Origin: Winogradskyella epiphytica
GTDB lineage: Bacteria; Bacteroidota; Bacteroidia; Flavobacteriales; Flavobacteriaceae
Reading direction: 5' to 3'
NCBI RefSeq assembly: GCF_003217215.1
Contig: NZ_QJTD01000002.1
Location: 74,654 to 138,653 of the forward strand
DNA length: 64,000 bases
The notes under the pieces were generated by a model. It ran no database searches, had not been told where the DNA came from, and saw only the letters and a list, made by a program, of their open reading frames with translations. The stretch's first letter is position 1. Each line of letters opens with the position of its first letter. Shown piece by piece: positions 19,695-26,760 of this stretch. The translations under genes and the position numbers were made by a program.

Positions 19695-20414
19695 TTAGGT
19701 TTTATAATATTTACTATCCCAAATCGCATGATTAAAGTTTTTACCCGTAGCTAAGCCGTAGTATATGACCAGACCACCGATCATATTAAATATGAATAAA
19801 AAAATGACCCCTGCTTGAGAGGAAGTGTCTTGATTTCCAAAAAAACCGTCAGGAATTAGTCCTGTCACAAAAATGCTTACCAATAATGTTGTAATCGCAA
19901 GGTTTTCTATGTTTTTAAAAGGATGCATTAATAATTTTCGAAATGGATGTAAATCATTTCCCCATTTATGAATTAAAAAATAGTATCCGTTTCCAATGGG
20001 AGCAAAGAGTAGAGGGTCGTCTGCATTTTCAAGTTTAAACAGTTTACTAGGCGCTACTATTTTAAAACCTTGGAGGTCTGTTTTATGAGTTTTTTCTAAC
20101 TGTTTAATCTTAATAATGGCTTCATAAGGTAATTCGCCTTTAAAATATTTGGTATCTAAAAAACGCAATCTATAATCTATACATATCGACTTGATTTGAT
20201 CGATATGAAAGATGTTTTTCGTGTCTAATAACTCGAACTTAAATTGGTTACAGCTCGAAGTTTGGTCTGATGATAAGGCCTCATAGATTTTACGGTCTTT
20301 AGCATCATCTTGTTCTAAAATGGTGCGTACATCATTTAAAATCGCTATTTCATTTTGTTGCTTTCTTTTCAACAACTGTAGCTGCTCTTCAACATTTGTT
20401 CTCTTAAAAACCAT
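19695..20414 (-). CDS. Hypothetical membrane protein with two C-terminal transmembrane helices
   Basis: A 239-residue protein if started at ATG 20414 (MVFKRTNVEEQLQLLKRKQQ). An in-frame start at 20441 adds nine unlikely residues (MILTFKVKI). Residues 5-140 are a soluble, helix-rich region. Residues about 170-190 (NLAITTLLVSIFVTGLIPDGFF) and 200-225 (AGVIFLFIFNMIGGLVIYYGLA) are hydrophobic helices, and the protein ends in a short hydrophilic tail. I recognise no family. Nothing in the context suggests a role. Confidence 0.75.
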   Translation of the reverse strand: MVFKRTNVEEQLQLLKRKQQNEIAILNDVRTILEQDDAKDRKIYEALSSDQTSSCNQFKFELLDTKNIFHIDQIKSICIDYRLRFLDTKYFKGELPYEAIIKIKQLEKTHKTDLQGFKIVAPSKLFKLENADDPLLFAPIGNGYYFLIHKWGNDLHPFRKLLMHPFKNIENLAITTLLVSIFVTGLIPDGFFGNQDTSSQAGVIFLFIFNMIGGLVIYYGLATGKNFNHAIWDSKYYKT

Positions 20415-20524
20415 GATTTTTACTTTAAAAGTAAGAATCAATTATGTCATTTACAATAATTTAACAGTGGTCGATTTAATTTTTATTAATTAAAATAGGT
20501 TGAGAGTCATGTAATTAAATGCAA

Positions 20525-20560
20525 AAAACCACGTCATTCTCAAAAGAACAAAGTGGTTTT
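20525..20560 (-). terminator. Terminator of the thioredoxin/85-aa transcription unit
   Basis: AAAACCAC (20525-20532) pairs with GTGGTTTT (20553-20560), and a T-run follows on the minus strand. It is downstream of the minus-strand gene ending at 20673 and upstream of the next gene's start. Confidence 0.65.
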
Positions 20561-20628
20561 ATTGTGTTTTATATAATCCTATAATTTTAGATTGAGTTTT
20601 TACTTCAAGCTTCATATAGGTAAAAAGT

Positions 20629-20648
20629 TAAAGCGTAATAACGCTTTA
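20629..20648 (-). other. Compact hairpin just downstream of the 85-aa gene
   Basis: TAAAGCGT (20629-20636), loop AATA, ACGCTTTA (20641-20648): a perfect 8-bp stem 24 bases beyond the stop at 20673, followed on the minus strand by AACTTTTTACC. It may be a first, weak terminator or an mRNA 3' stabiliser ahead of the stronger one at 20525-20560. Confidence 0.5.
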
Positions 20649-20672
20649 TCTGGATTGACTTATTGTAGAGAT

Positions 20673-20930
20673 TTAGGTGTCAATTGAACCCATTACACGT
20701 TTCATAAACGCATTTAACGCTTCCTTCTTTGGGCTGCCTTCTTTCACCATCTTATTCACTTCTAAAGCACCATACATATTGGAAATAACTTCACCAATAA
20801 CGTCTAGTTCTTCATCTTTTAATGAAGGTAGCTCTGTTAAGTATTCCAAAGTCTCAAGCGTTTCAATGATATAATCTTCATCGTTCTTCTCGATGAATTC
20901 CGTTAAATGCTTAATTACAGGTAGCTTCAT
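20673..20930 (-). CDS. Small conserved protein of the peroxiredoxin-thioredoxin operon
   Basis: An 85-residue acidic, mostly helical protein (MKLPVIKHLTEFIEKNDEDYIIETLETLEYLTELP...). No signal peptide, cysteine or known motif. It starts 2 bases after the thioredoxin stop codon, so it is almost certainly translated in the same mRNA. Flavobacteria often carry a protein of this size in this position (I believe it has only a DUF name). A role in peroxide defence is inferred from position alone. Confidence 0.8.
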   Translation of the reverse strand: MKLPVIKHLTEFIEKNDEDYIIETLETLEYLTELPSLKDEELDVIGEVISNMYGALEVNKMVKEGSPKKEALNAFMKRVMGSIDT

Positions 20931-20932
20931 AA

Positions 20933-21241
20933 TTAAATTACTTCTTCAACAAGTTCCTTTAAAACATCGAACTTATTCGTTTGTACTTGGCCTTTAAATT
21001 CGCCATTTTTAAATGTAGCAAATGTTGGTAAATTGTCAACCGTTGCTAATTTTCTACTTTCAGGAAATTTTTCAGCATCTGCAATAACGAATGTTGCATT
21101 TTCATGCTCTGTTGCTAATTTCTTAAATCTTGGTTTCATAATTCGACAATTACCACACCAACCTGCAGAATACTGTACAATTACGGTATCGTTTCCTGAT
21201 ATTATGTCTTGTAAATTGTCTTTTTCTAATTCTTGTATCAT
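20933..21241 (-). CDS. Thioredoxin-family protein
   Basis: A 102-residue stand-alone thioredoxin fold without a signal peptide: YSAGWCGNCRIMKPRF (active site W28-C29-G30-N31-C32), FVIADAEKFPESR and the cis-Pro loop NLPTFATFKNG. The middle pair is GN instead of the usual GP, which normally makes the protein more oxidising. It is encoded downstream of a 2-Cys peroxiredoxin, so it is a good candidate for that enzyme's reductant. It is separated from it by a perfect 11-bp hairpin (21268-21294) and is followed at 2 bases by the 85-aa gene. Confidence 0.92.
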   Translation of the reverse strand: MIQELEKDNLQDIISGNDTVIVQYSAGWCGNCRIMKPRFKKLATEHENATFVIADAEKFPESRKLATVDNLPTFATFKNGEFKGQVQTNKFDVLKELVEEVI

Positions 21242-21267
21242 AATCTTGTCGTGTTTTAATTAGTGAT

Positions 21268-21294
21268 GCGAGTCTGTTCTTTCAACAGACTCGC
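21268..21294 (-). other. Perfect 11-bp hairpin between peroxiredoxin and thioredoxin genes
   Basis: GCGAGTCTGTT (21268-21278), loop CTTTC, AACAGACTCGC (21284-21294). On the minus strand no T-run follows (CATCACTAATTAAAAC), so it is not a standard terminator. It may set the ratio of the two products by partial attenuation, mRNA processing or 3' protection of the peroxiredoxin message. Confidence 0.7.
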
Positions 21295-21311
21295 AATACT
21301 AATGTGAGTTA

Positions 21312-21950
21312 TTAGTGAGTAGATAAGTATGCAGCTGTACCTTTGGCGCTAGCTTCCATTGCATCTTTTCCTTCTTCCCAGTTTGCTGGACAAACCTCAC
21401 CTTTTTGTTGTACGTGAGTTAAAGCATCTACAATTCTTAAGTATTCATTTACATTTCTACCTAAAGGCATGTTGTTAATGCTTTCGTGCTGAATTGTTCC
21501 TTCTTCATCGATAATATAAGTCGCTCTGTAAGTTACGTTATCTCCTTCTACAGTAAGAAGTCCTGTTTCTTCATCATAGCTTTCATTAAAGATGTCTAAA
21601 ATTCCTAATGCTGATGCTAAGTTACGGTTAGAATCTGCTAAGATTGGATATGTAACACCCTCAATTCCACCATCGTCTTTTGCTGTGTTTAACCATGCAA
21701 AGTGAACTTCAGCAGTATCACAAGATGCACCAATTACAATAGTGTTTCTTTTTTCGAACTCACCTAATGCTTCTTGAAACGCGTGTAACTCTGTTGGACA
21801 TACAAAAGTAAAGTCTTTTGGGTACCAAAATAACACAACTTTCTTGTTGTTATTTTTTGCTTCCTCAAGAACGTTCACTCTAAAAGTTTCGCCCATCTCG
21901 TTCATTGCGTTTACCTCTAAATCTGGAAATTGTCTTCCTACTAATGCCAT
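21312..21950 (-). CDS. Typical 2-Cys peroxiredoxin (AhpC/Prx1 type)
   Basis: A 212-residue protein that reduces hydrogen peroxide and organic peroxides. The peroxidatic cysteine is in DFTFVCPTELHAFQ (C51), with the Pro/Thr/Arg environment of the family. The resolving cysteine is in GEVCPANWEEGKDAM (about C187). NMPLGRNVNEYLRIVDAL and TYPILADSNRNLAS are also typical. It is longer than bacterial AhpC and of the Prx1-like length common in Bacteroidota. First gene of a unit with a thioredoxin and an 85-aa protein. Neither AhpF nor an OxyR gene is adjacent. Confidence 0.94.
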   Translation of the reverse strand: MALVGRQFPDLEVNAMNEMGETFRVNVLEEAKNNNKKVVLFWYPKDFTFVCPTELHAFQEALGEFEKRNTIVIGASCDTAEVHFAWLNTAKDDGGIEGVTYPILADSNRNLASALGILDIFNESYDEETGLLTVEGDNVTYRATYIIDEEGTIQHESINNMPLGRNVNEYLRIVDALTHVQQKGEVCPANWEEGKDAMEASAKGTAAYLSTH

Positions 21951-21987
21951 ATTATTATAGTTTTAAATTGTTAATTTTTTTCTATAA

Positions 21988-22022
21988 CAAATATAAGTTT
22001 CATTAGTGAAATTATCAGCCAA
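21988..22022 (-). promoter_or_regulatory. Candidate promoter of the peroxiredoxin operon
   Basis: On the minus strand TATATTTG (21995 to 21988) matches TAnnTTTG, 38 bases before the ATG. An upstream TTG (22022 to 22020) is 24 bases away, slightly longer than usual. Confidence 0.5.
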
Positions 22023-22091
22023 ACCTAATTCTTAAATTTTATATGTTGATAGGTTTTAGCTATGAGAGACTTTTAAAGCTATAACTAAAAA

Positions 22092-23756
22092 CTATTTACT
22101 AGCTATCATTTTGATTTTCACTCTGAAAGCAGCAAATAGGAGCGTGGTGAATGGACTTAACCAATTGAAAATGGCATATAGGAAGTATTCGCCAACACCT
22201 ACGCCTAAAACTCCACTTTGATACGCGCCACAAGTATTCCATGGAATAAGTACTGACGTTACAGTTCCGGAGTCTTCAAGGGTTCGACTTAAATTTTCAG
22301 GAGCAAGTCCTTTATCTTCATAGGCTTGTTTAAACATTTTACCAGGAATAACAATAGCTAAATATTGATCAGAAGCGATAATATTTAAACCTAAACAACT
22401 CACTACGGTACTAGCAAACAAACCAAAAATTGTAGTAGCTACAGAGAGTAAAACCTTGGTAATTCTCGATAAAGCACCTATGCCATCCATGATTCCTCCA
22501 AAAACCATAGCACATAGAATTAGATAGATCGTCCATAGCATGCCATTCATACCGCCAGAGCTAAATAATTTCTTTAAACGCTTAATGGTGATTAATTTAT
22601 CTAAATTTTCTGCTTTAGTTTGAGCAATTTTGGTATCGTTATAGTCGGTTGAAAAGAACTCGGTTAATGTCTTTGTAGTGTAAATGCCTTTTAAATCATC
22701 ATCTGCAAAAACATTTTTAAGATTTTCGTCATTATTTATTTTCGCAATATCAGCTTCATTCAATGCAACTAAATAATCGTCTTCTTCAATTTGTATGCTT
22801 GTATCCGTTAATACTGAATTTACAATTGTTGAAGTAGAGGAGTCTGTTACTTTTTCTAAAAGAGGAGATTGAAAAACAAAGGCAAAAACGATGGCTAAAA
22901 CAACACCAGAACTTAATGCAGCTAAAGGCTTTACCTTTAATAGAATCAGGCCAACTACTGCTATAGGTACTAAAAATAACCAAGGTGTGATATTGAAATA
23001 AGTATCAATAGTTTCAAGAATAAATGCAGTATCTGAACTCCCTGTAGGGTCAATATTTGCACTGATTATAGAGAATACGACTAAGGTAATTACAATGGTA
23101 GGCACGGTAGTAATGGCCATGTATTTTATATGCGTAAATAAGTCAGTACCAGCCATAGCAGGAGCAAGGTTAGTCGTGTCACTTAATGGCGACATTTTAT
23201 CTCCAAAATAAGCACCCGAAATTACCGCACCAGCAATCATGCCTGGATTAATGCCTAAAGCTGTTCCAATTCCAACCAGAGCAATACCAACTGTAGCTGA
23301 CGTAGTCCAAGAACTTCCTGTGGCAATAGAAATTACAGCGGCTATCACAACAGAAGCTGGTAAAAATATTTCTGGACTTAAAACCTGTAATCCATAATAT
23401 ACCATGGCGGGAATAACTCCACTAATGAGCCAAGTACCAGCTAGCGCGCCAACCAAAAACAAAATCATTATAGGAACAAATACACTTCTTAAATTTTCCC
23501 AGATTTCTTTCAGCATCATTTTAAGGGATACCTTATTAAATAAACCTACGATAGCAGCAACGCCTCCTCCTAATAAAAGAATTATTTGATTTGTATAAGC
23601 GCCAAACCACTCGTTATCCTCAACAAAAAAGATATTATAAGCAAGCATTCCCATTAATATCACAACAGGTATAAGAGCTTCAAAAATATTAAGTTCTTTA
23701 TTGTCTATTATAGTTTGGTCTTCAACTTCAATGTTAGAGGATTCGTCGTTTTGCAT
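22092..23756 (-). CDS. nhaC: Na+/H+ antiporter, NhaC family
   Basis: A 554-residue inner-membrane protein with about 12 hydrophobic segments. Family landmarks are the GSSWTTSATVGIALVGIG block, AGAVISGAYFGDKMSPLSDTTNLAPAMAGTDLFTHIKYM and, near the C-terminus, SDQYLAIVIPGKMF, LSRTLEDSGTVTSVLIPWNTCGAYQSGVLGV. It exchanges Na+ for H+, for salt and pH balance in a marine cell. Between the two halves, about residues 295-400 form a charged hydrophilic insert (VTDSSTSTIVNSVLTD, EADIAKINNDENLKNVFADDDLKGIYT) that makes the protein longer than the roughly 460-residue founding members. Monocistronic. Confidence 0.92.
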   Translation of the reverse strand: MQNDESSNIEVEDQTIIDNKELNIFEALIPVVILMGMLAYNIFFVEDNEWFGAYTNQIILLLGGGVAAIVGLFNKVSLKMMLKEIWENLRSVFVPIMILFLVGALAGTWLISGVIPAMVYYGLQVLSPEIFLPASVVIAAVISIATGSSWTTSATVGIALVGIGTALGINPGMIAGAVISGAYFGDKMSPLSDTTNLAPAMAGTDLFTHIKYMAITTVPTIVITLVVFSIISANIDPTGSSDTAFILETIDTYFNITPWLFLVPIAVVGLILLKVKPLAALSSGVVLAIVFAFVFQSPLLEKVTDSSTSTIVNSVLTDTSIQIEEDDYLVALNEADIAKINNDENLKNVFADDDLKGIYTTKTLTEFFSTDYNDTKIAQTKAENLDKLITIKRLKKLFSSGGMNGMLWTIYLILCAMVFGGIMDGIGALSRITKVLLSVATTIFGLFASTVVSCLGLNIIASDQYLAIVIPGKMFKQAYEDKGLAPENLSRTLEDSGTVTSVLIPWNTCGAYQSGVLGVGVGEYFLYAIFNWLSPFTTLLFAAFRVKIKMIASK

Positions 23757-23843
23757 TCTAATTTAGTTTGATGTTGTAATGTTACGATTTTGTAAAACCA
23801 TATGCAAATGGATTAAACAGGTTGCATTTGGCTACAATAAAAA

Positions 23844-23881
23844 ACGGTTAGGAACTTAATTGTTTATAAGAACCTAACCGT
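23844..23881 (-). terminator. Terminator of the PLP-lyase gene
   Basis: ACGGTTAGG (23844-23852) pairs with CCTAACCGT (23873-23881), with a T-run on the minus strand (TTTTTTATTG). It lies about 27 bases beyond the stop codon at 23908. Confidence 0.8.
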
Positions 23882-23907
23882 AAAAGATTAATACTTTAAT
23901 TGTAGCA

Positions 23908-25107
23908 TTAAATAATATTGAGTTCTTTCATACACGATTTCATCATATCGTAAGTGCGTTCGATATCGGCATCTAAACCTATTGAGAATCGTATTAATCC
24001 GTCTGATAATCCCATTTCTTTTTGCTCGTCTTCAGGAATTTCAGAAGATGTAGAGCTTCCTGGAGCACTAAACAAGGTTTTATAGAATCCTAAACTTACT
24101 GCTAAATAGCCAAGATTACGTTCTTGCATTAATTCCATTAAAGCATTGGCTTTGTCTAAAGAACCAACATCTAAAGTCATCATTCCTCCAAAACCATATT
24201 TTTCATTCATCATGGATTTAAATAATTCATGAGAAGGATGAGAGGCTAATCCAGGATAAACTGTTTTTAAACCATCTTTTTCAAATCGTTCAGCTAAATA
24301 AGTTGCGTTATTACTGTGTTGCATCATTCTTATATGCAAGGTTCTTAGGTTTTTTAATACCGAAGCAGAACGTAGACTATCCATAGTAGAACCTAATAAC
24401 ATTGCTGCTCCACTGTTCACATTTCGTAAATCGTCAATTAATTCCTGAGAACCACAAACCACGCCACCAACCGTATCAGAAGATCCGTTGATGAATTTAG
24501 TTAAACTGTGTACCACAACGTCGGCGCCTAATTTAATTGGTGAAATAGAAAGAGGAGAGAAGGTATTGTCTACAACCAATTTTAAGTTATGCTTTTTAGC
24601 TAAGTCTGCTAAACTCTTAATATCAGCTACTTCTAATAATGGATTGCTCACCGATTCACAATATAATACCTTTGTTTGCGGAGTTATTGCAGCTTCAACG
24701 ACATCTAATTTAGTGATATCTACAAAAGTCGTGTCAATCCCTAAACGCGGCGCGAAGTTTTTTAAGAAAGCGTAAGTACCTCCGTAAATAGTTCTACTAC
24801 TAACAACATGTTCTCCAGCACCACATAGCTGAAGTAATACAGGTGTAATGGCTCCCATTCCGGAAGCTGTAACGGTTGCTGTTTCTGTACCTTCCATTGC
24901 GGCTAGAGCTTCTCCTAGATATAAATTAGATGGAGAAGAGTGACGAGAATACAAATAACAACCATCAGCATTGCCTTCAAATGTATCGAACATCGTTTTT
25001 GCCGATAAGAAGGTGTAAGTAGATGAATCTGATATAGAAGGATTTACTCCGCCGAATTCACCGAAGTATTGTAAATCTTGAATATTGTTTGCAGGTTTGA
25101 ATGCCAT
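23908..25107 (-). CDS. Cys/Met-metabolism PLP enzyme, probably methionine gamma-lyase or related
   Basis: A 399-residue fold-type I PLP enzyme. Markers are YSRHSSPSNLYLGEALAAMEG (phosphate-binding Tyr/Arg), TASGMGAI, YCESVSNPLLEVADI, VVDNTFSPL and the PLP-lysine segment VVHSLTKFINGSSDTVGG. SAPGSSTSSEIPEDEQ and GLIRFSIGLDADI end the protein. The family includes cystathionine synthases/lyases, O-acetylhomoserine sulfhydrylase and methionine gamma-lyase. The divergently transcribed Lrp regulator favours a catabolic lyase, but the reaction cannot be fixed from sequence. The cysteine typical of methionine gamma-lyase should be checked by alignment. Confidence 0.9.
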   Translation of the reverse strand: MAFKPANNIQDLQYFGEFGGVNPSISDSSTYTFLSAKTMFDTFEGNADGCYLYSRHSSPSNLYLGEALAAMEGTETATVTASGMGAITPVLLQLCGAGEHVVSSRTIYGGTYAFLKNFAPRLGIDTTFVDITKLDVVEAAITPQTKVLYCESVSNPLLEVADIKSLADLAKKHNLKLVVDNTFSPLSISPIKLGADVVVHSLTKFINGSSDTVGGVVCGSQELIDDLRNVNSGAAMLLGSTMDSLRSASVLKNLRTLHIRMMQHSNNATYLAERFEKDGLKTVYPGLASHPSHELFKSMMNEKYGFGGMMTLDVGSLDKANALMELMQERNLGYLAVSLGFYKTLFSAPGSSTSSEIPEDEQKEMGLSDGLIRFSIGLDADIERTYDMMKSCMKELNII

Positions 25108-25209
25108 ATAATTTTGTTTTGATTAGATAATCAAAAATCAATCATTTTAGATGTATTGTCAAGGTATCTTGTTCTATTTAGAATATAAAACTATATTATT
25201 ACATTTATT

Positions 25210-25224
25210 TAGATTTAAAATCTA
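25210..25224. promoter_or_regulatory. Candidate Lrp-type operator
   Basis: TAGATTTAAAATCTA is a 15-bp palindrome around one central base in the 159-bp divergent gap between the PLP lyase and the Lrp gene. Its outer TAG...CTA agrees with the ends of the E. coli Lrp consensus (YAGHAWATTWTDCTR), the centre does not. Confidence 0.5.
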
Positions 25225-25266
25225 GATTTATGTAAATTATTCAATTTAATCAGAAAATTTATAAGT

Positions 25267-25725
25267 ATGACTTTTGATAGTATAGATAAAAAGTTGCTCA
25301 AGCTTCTTCAGTCGGACAGCAAGCAAACAAATAAAGCCTTAGCTCATGCATTGGGATTATCGGTAACAGCAGTTTATGAGCGCATAAAAAAATTAGAATC
25401 TAATGGCGTTATAAATAAGTATGTAGCATTAGTAGACAAAAAGAGTGTTGATAAAGATTTCGTAGCGTTTTGTAATATTAAATTGATTCAACACACTCAA
25501 GAATATGTGGTTAAATTCGAAAGAGAGGTCGCAAAACTCGAAGAAGTTTTAGAATGTTATCACATTAGTGGAGATTACGATTATCTCATTAAAGTATTGG
25601 TGGAAGACATGGAAGAGTTCAGAAATTTCATGGTAAAAAAGCTTACTAAAATCGACCATATTGGAAGTACGTATAGCATGTTTATGATAAACGAGGTTAA
25701 ACATACAACGGCTATAACTCTTTAG
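25267..25725 (+). CDS. Lrp/AsnC-family transcriptional regulator
   Basis: A 152-residue protein: N-terminal winged HTH (IDKKLLKLLQSDSKQTNKALAHALGLSVTAVYERIKKLESNG, about 6-48) and C-terminal RAM/AsnC ligand-binding domain (YHISGDYDYLIKVLVEDMEEFRNFM). It probably senses an amino acid and controls the divergent PLP lyase from the shared gap. The autoregulatory arrangement is usual for local Lrp paralogues. The ATG at 25267 is the only start giving the complete HTH. Confidence 0.93.
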   Translation: MTFDSIDKKLLKLLQSDSKQTNKALAHALGLSVTAVYERIKKLESNGVINKYVALVDKKSVDKDFVAFCNIKLIQHTQEYVVKFEREVAKLEEVLECYHISGDYDYLIKVLVEDMEEFRNFMVKKLTKIDHIGSTYSMFMINEVKHTTAITL

Positions 25726-25753
25726 GTGTGAATTATTTTTTTTAATTTACACC

Positions 25754-26524
25754 ATGATTCATTCACAAATTAAAGATTTATATAAAGTCATATTTAAATC
25801 CTACGATAAACCAAATCTTGAAGACCACATCCAAAAGATTATTGATTTAGATGAGTATTTACCTTATAGTTCTACTTTTTTCTGTGTTACCAACACTCAA
25901 GATTTAACTTTTGAATATGTCAGTAAAAATTATGCAGCGTGTTTAGGTTTAGATGCAAAAGAATTGAAGACTCGAGGAATGCGTTATTTCTGGAGTCGAA
26001 TTCATCCAGACGATATTGACTCTTGGTTAAGTGCGCTGAACCATCTCATGGAATTTACATTAAGCGAAATAGAAGAAAACAAACGACATAAAGCCAATTA
26101 CACATGGAATTTTAGATTCAAAAATGCCGATGGTGCTTATGTCAATATTATTCAAAATACCACACCATTAGTGTTTGATTCAGAATGCAAACCCATTATT
26201 GGATTGGCACATTATACCGTTTTGCATCCTAAAATAAAAATGGAGATAACGGCTTCTGCTAAAATGCTAAATGCTAAGAATGAATATGAAACTATTTATT
26301 TTAATAATTTTTCACAGAAATTATTAAACGATAATATCAGTAATAGAGAGCGAGATGTGATAAGATTGCTCATACTTCATCTATCGAGTAAAGAAATTTC
26401 CGAAAAACTTAATATTAGTCCACATACCGTGGATACTCATAGAAGGAACATTCTCAAAAAACTTAATATTTCATCTACAGGTGAGTTGGTTGGGATGTTA
26501 AAACTAAATCAACATTGGCTATAA
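25754..26524 (+). CDS. PAS-domain LuxR-type transcriptional regulator
   Basis: A 256-residue protein. Residues 35-155 are PAS-like (STFFCVTNTQDLTFEYVSKNYAACLGLDAKELKTRGMRYFWSRIHPDDI, WNFRFKNADGAYVNIIQNTTPLVFD, then PIIGLAHY). Residues 195-250 are a LuxR/GerE HTH (ISNRERDVIRLLILHLSSKEISEKLNISPHTVDTHRRNILKKLN). There is no receiver domain, so it likely responds directly to a ligand or redox signal through PAS. It begins 28 bases after the Lrp gene on the same strand and may be co-transcribed. Its targets are unknown. Confidence 0.9.
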   Translation: MIHSQIKDLYKVIFKSYDKPNLEDHIQKIIDLDEYLPYSSTFFCVTNTQDLTFEYVSKNYAACLGLDAKELKTRGMRYFWSRIHPDDIDSWLSALNHLMEFTLSEIEENKRHKANYTWNFRFKNADGAYVNIIQNTTPLVFDSECKPIIGLAHYTVLHPKIKMEITASAKMLNAKNEYETIYFNNFSQKLLNDNISNRERDVIRLLILHLSSKEISEKLNISPHTVDTHRRNILKKLNISSTGELVGMLKLNQHWL

Positions 26525-26709
26525 ATTCAATAATTACTTAAATTGAGTATTGTTAGGTTGTATATAAATCTGCAACTTTGTAGGGCTATTAATGCTTAGG
26601 GGTAAAACAAGTCCATTCTTTTAGAAGATTCAATTAATCTGAAAGTTTGGACTGTTTTTTTTAAGAATTTCGAGTGTTAAAATTTATTGACAAGTCATTC
26701 GCAAATAAG

Positions 26710-26742
26710 TAATCTAAATTGTACTTTTGCCTAATCTAAATT
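26710..26742 (+). promoter_or_regulatory. lpdA promoter -7 box flanked by a direct repeat
   Basis: TACTTTTG at 26722-26729 matches TAnnTTTG, 31 bases before the ATG. The 11-mer TAATCTAAATT occurs at 26710-26720 and again at 26732-26742, 22 bp apart (two helical turns), bracketing the box. This geometry suits a regulator binding one face of the DNA. Confidence 0.5.
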
Positions 26743-26760
26743 TAATTCAAAATTACACTT

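Noticed and set aside
24488..24775. Plus-strand frame of 95 codons inside the PLP lyase
   Set aside because: Antisense shadow of a conserved enzyme.
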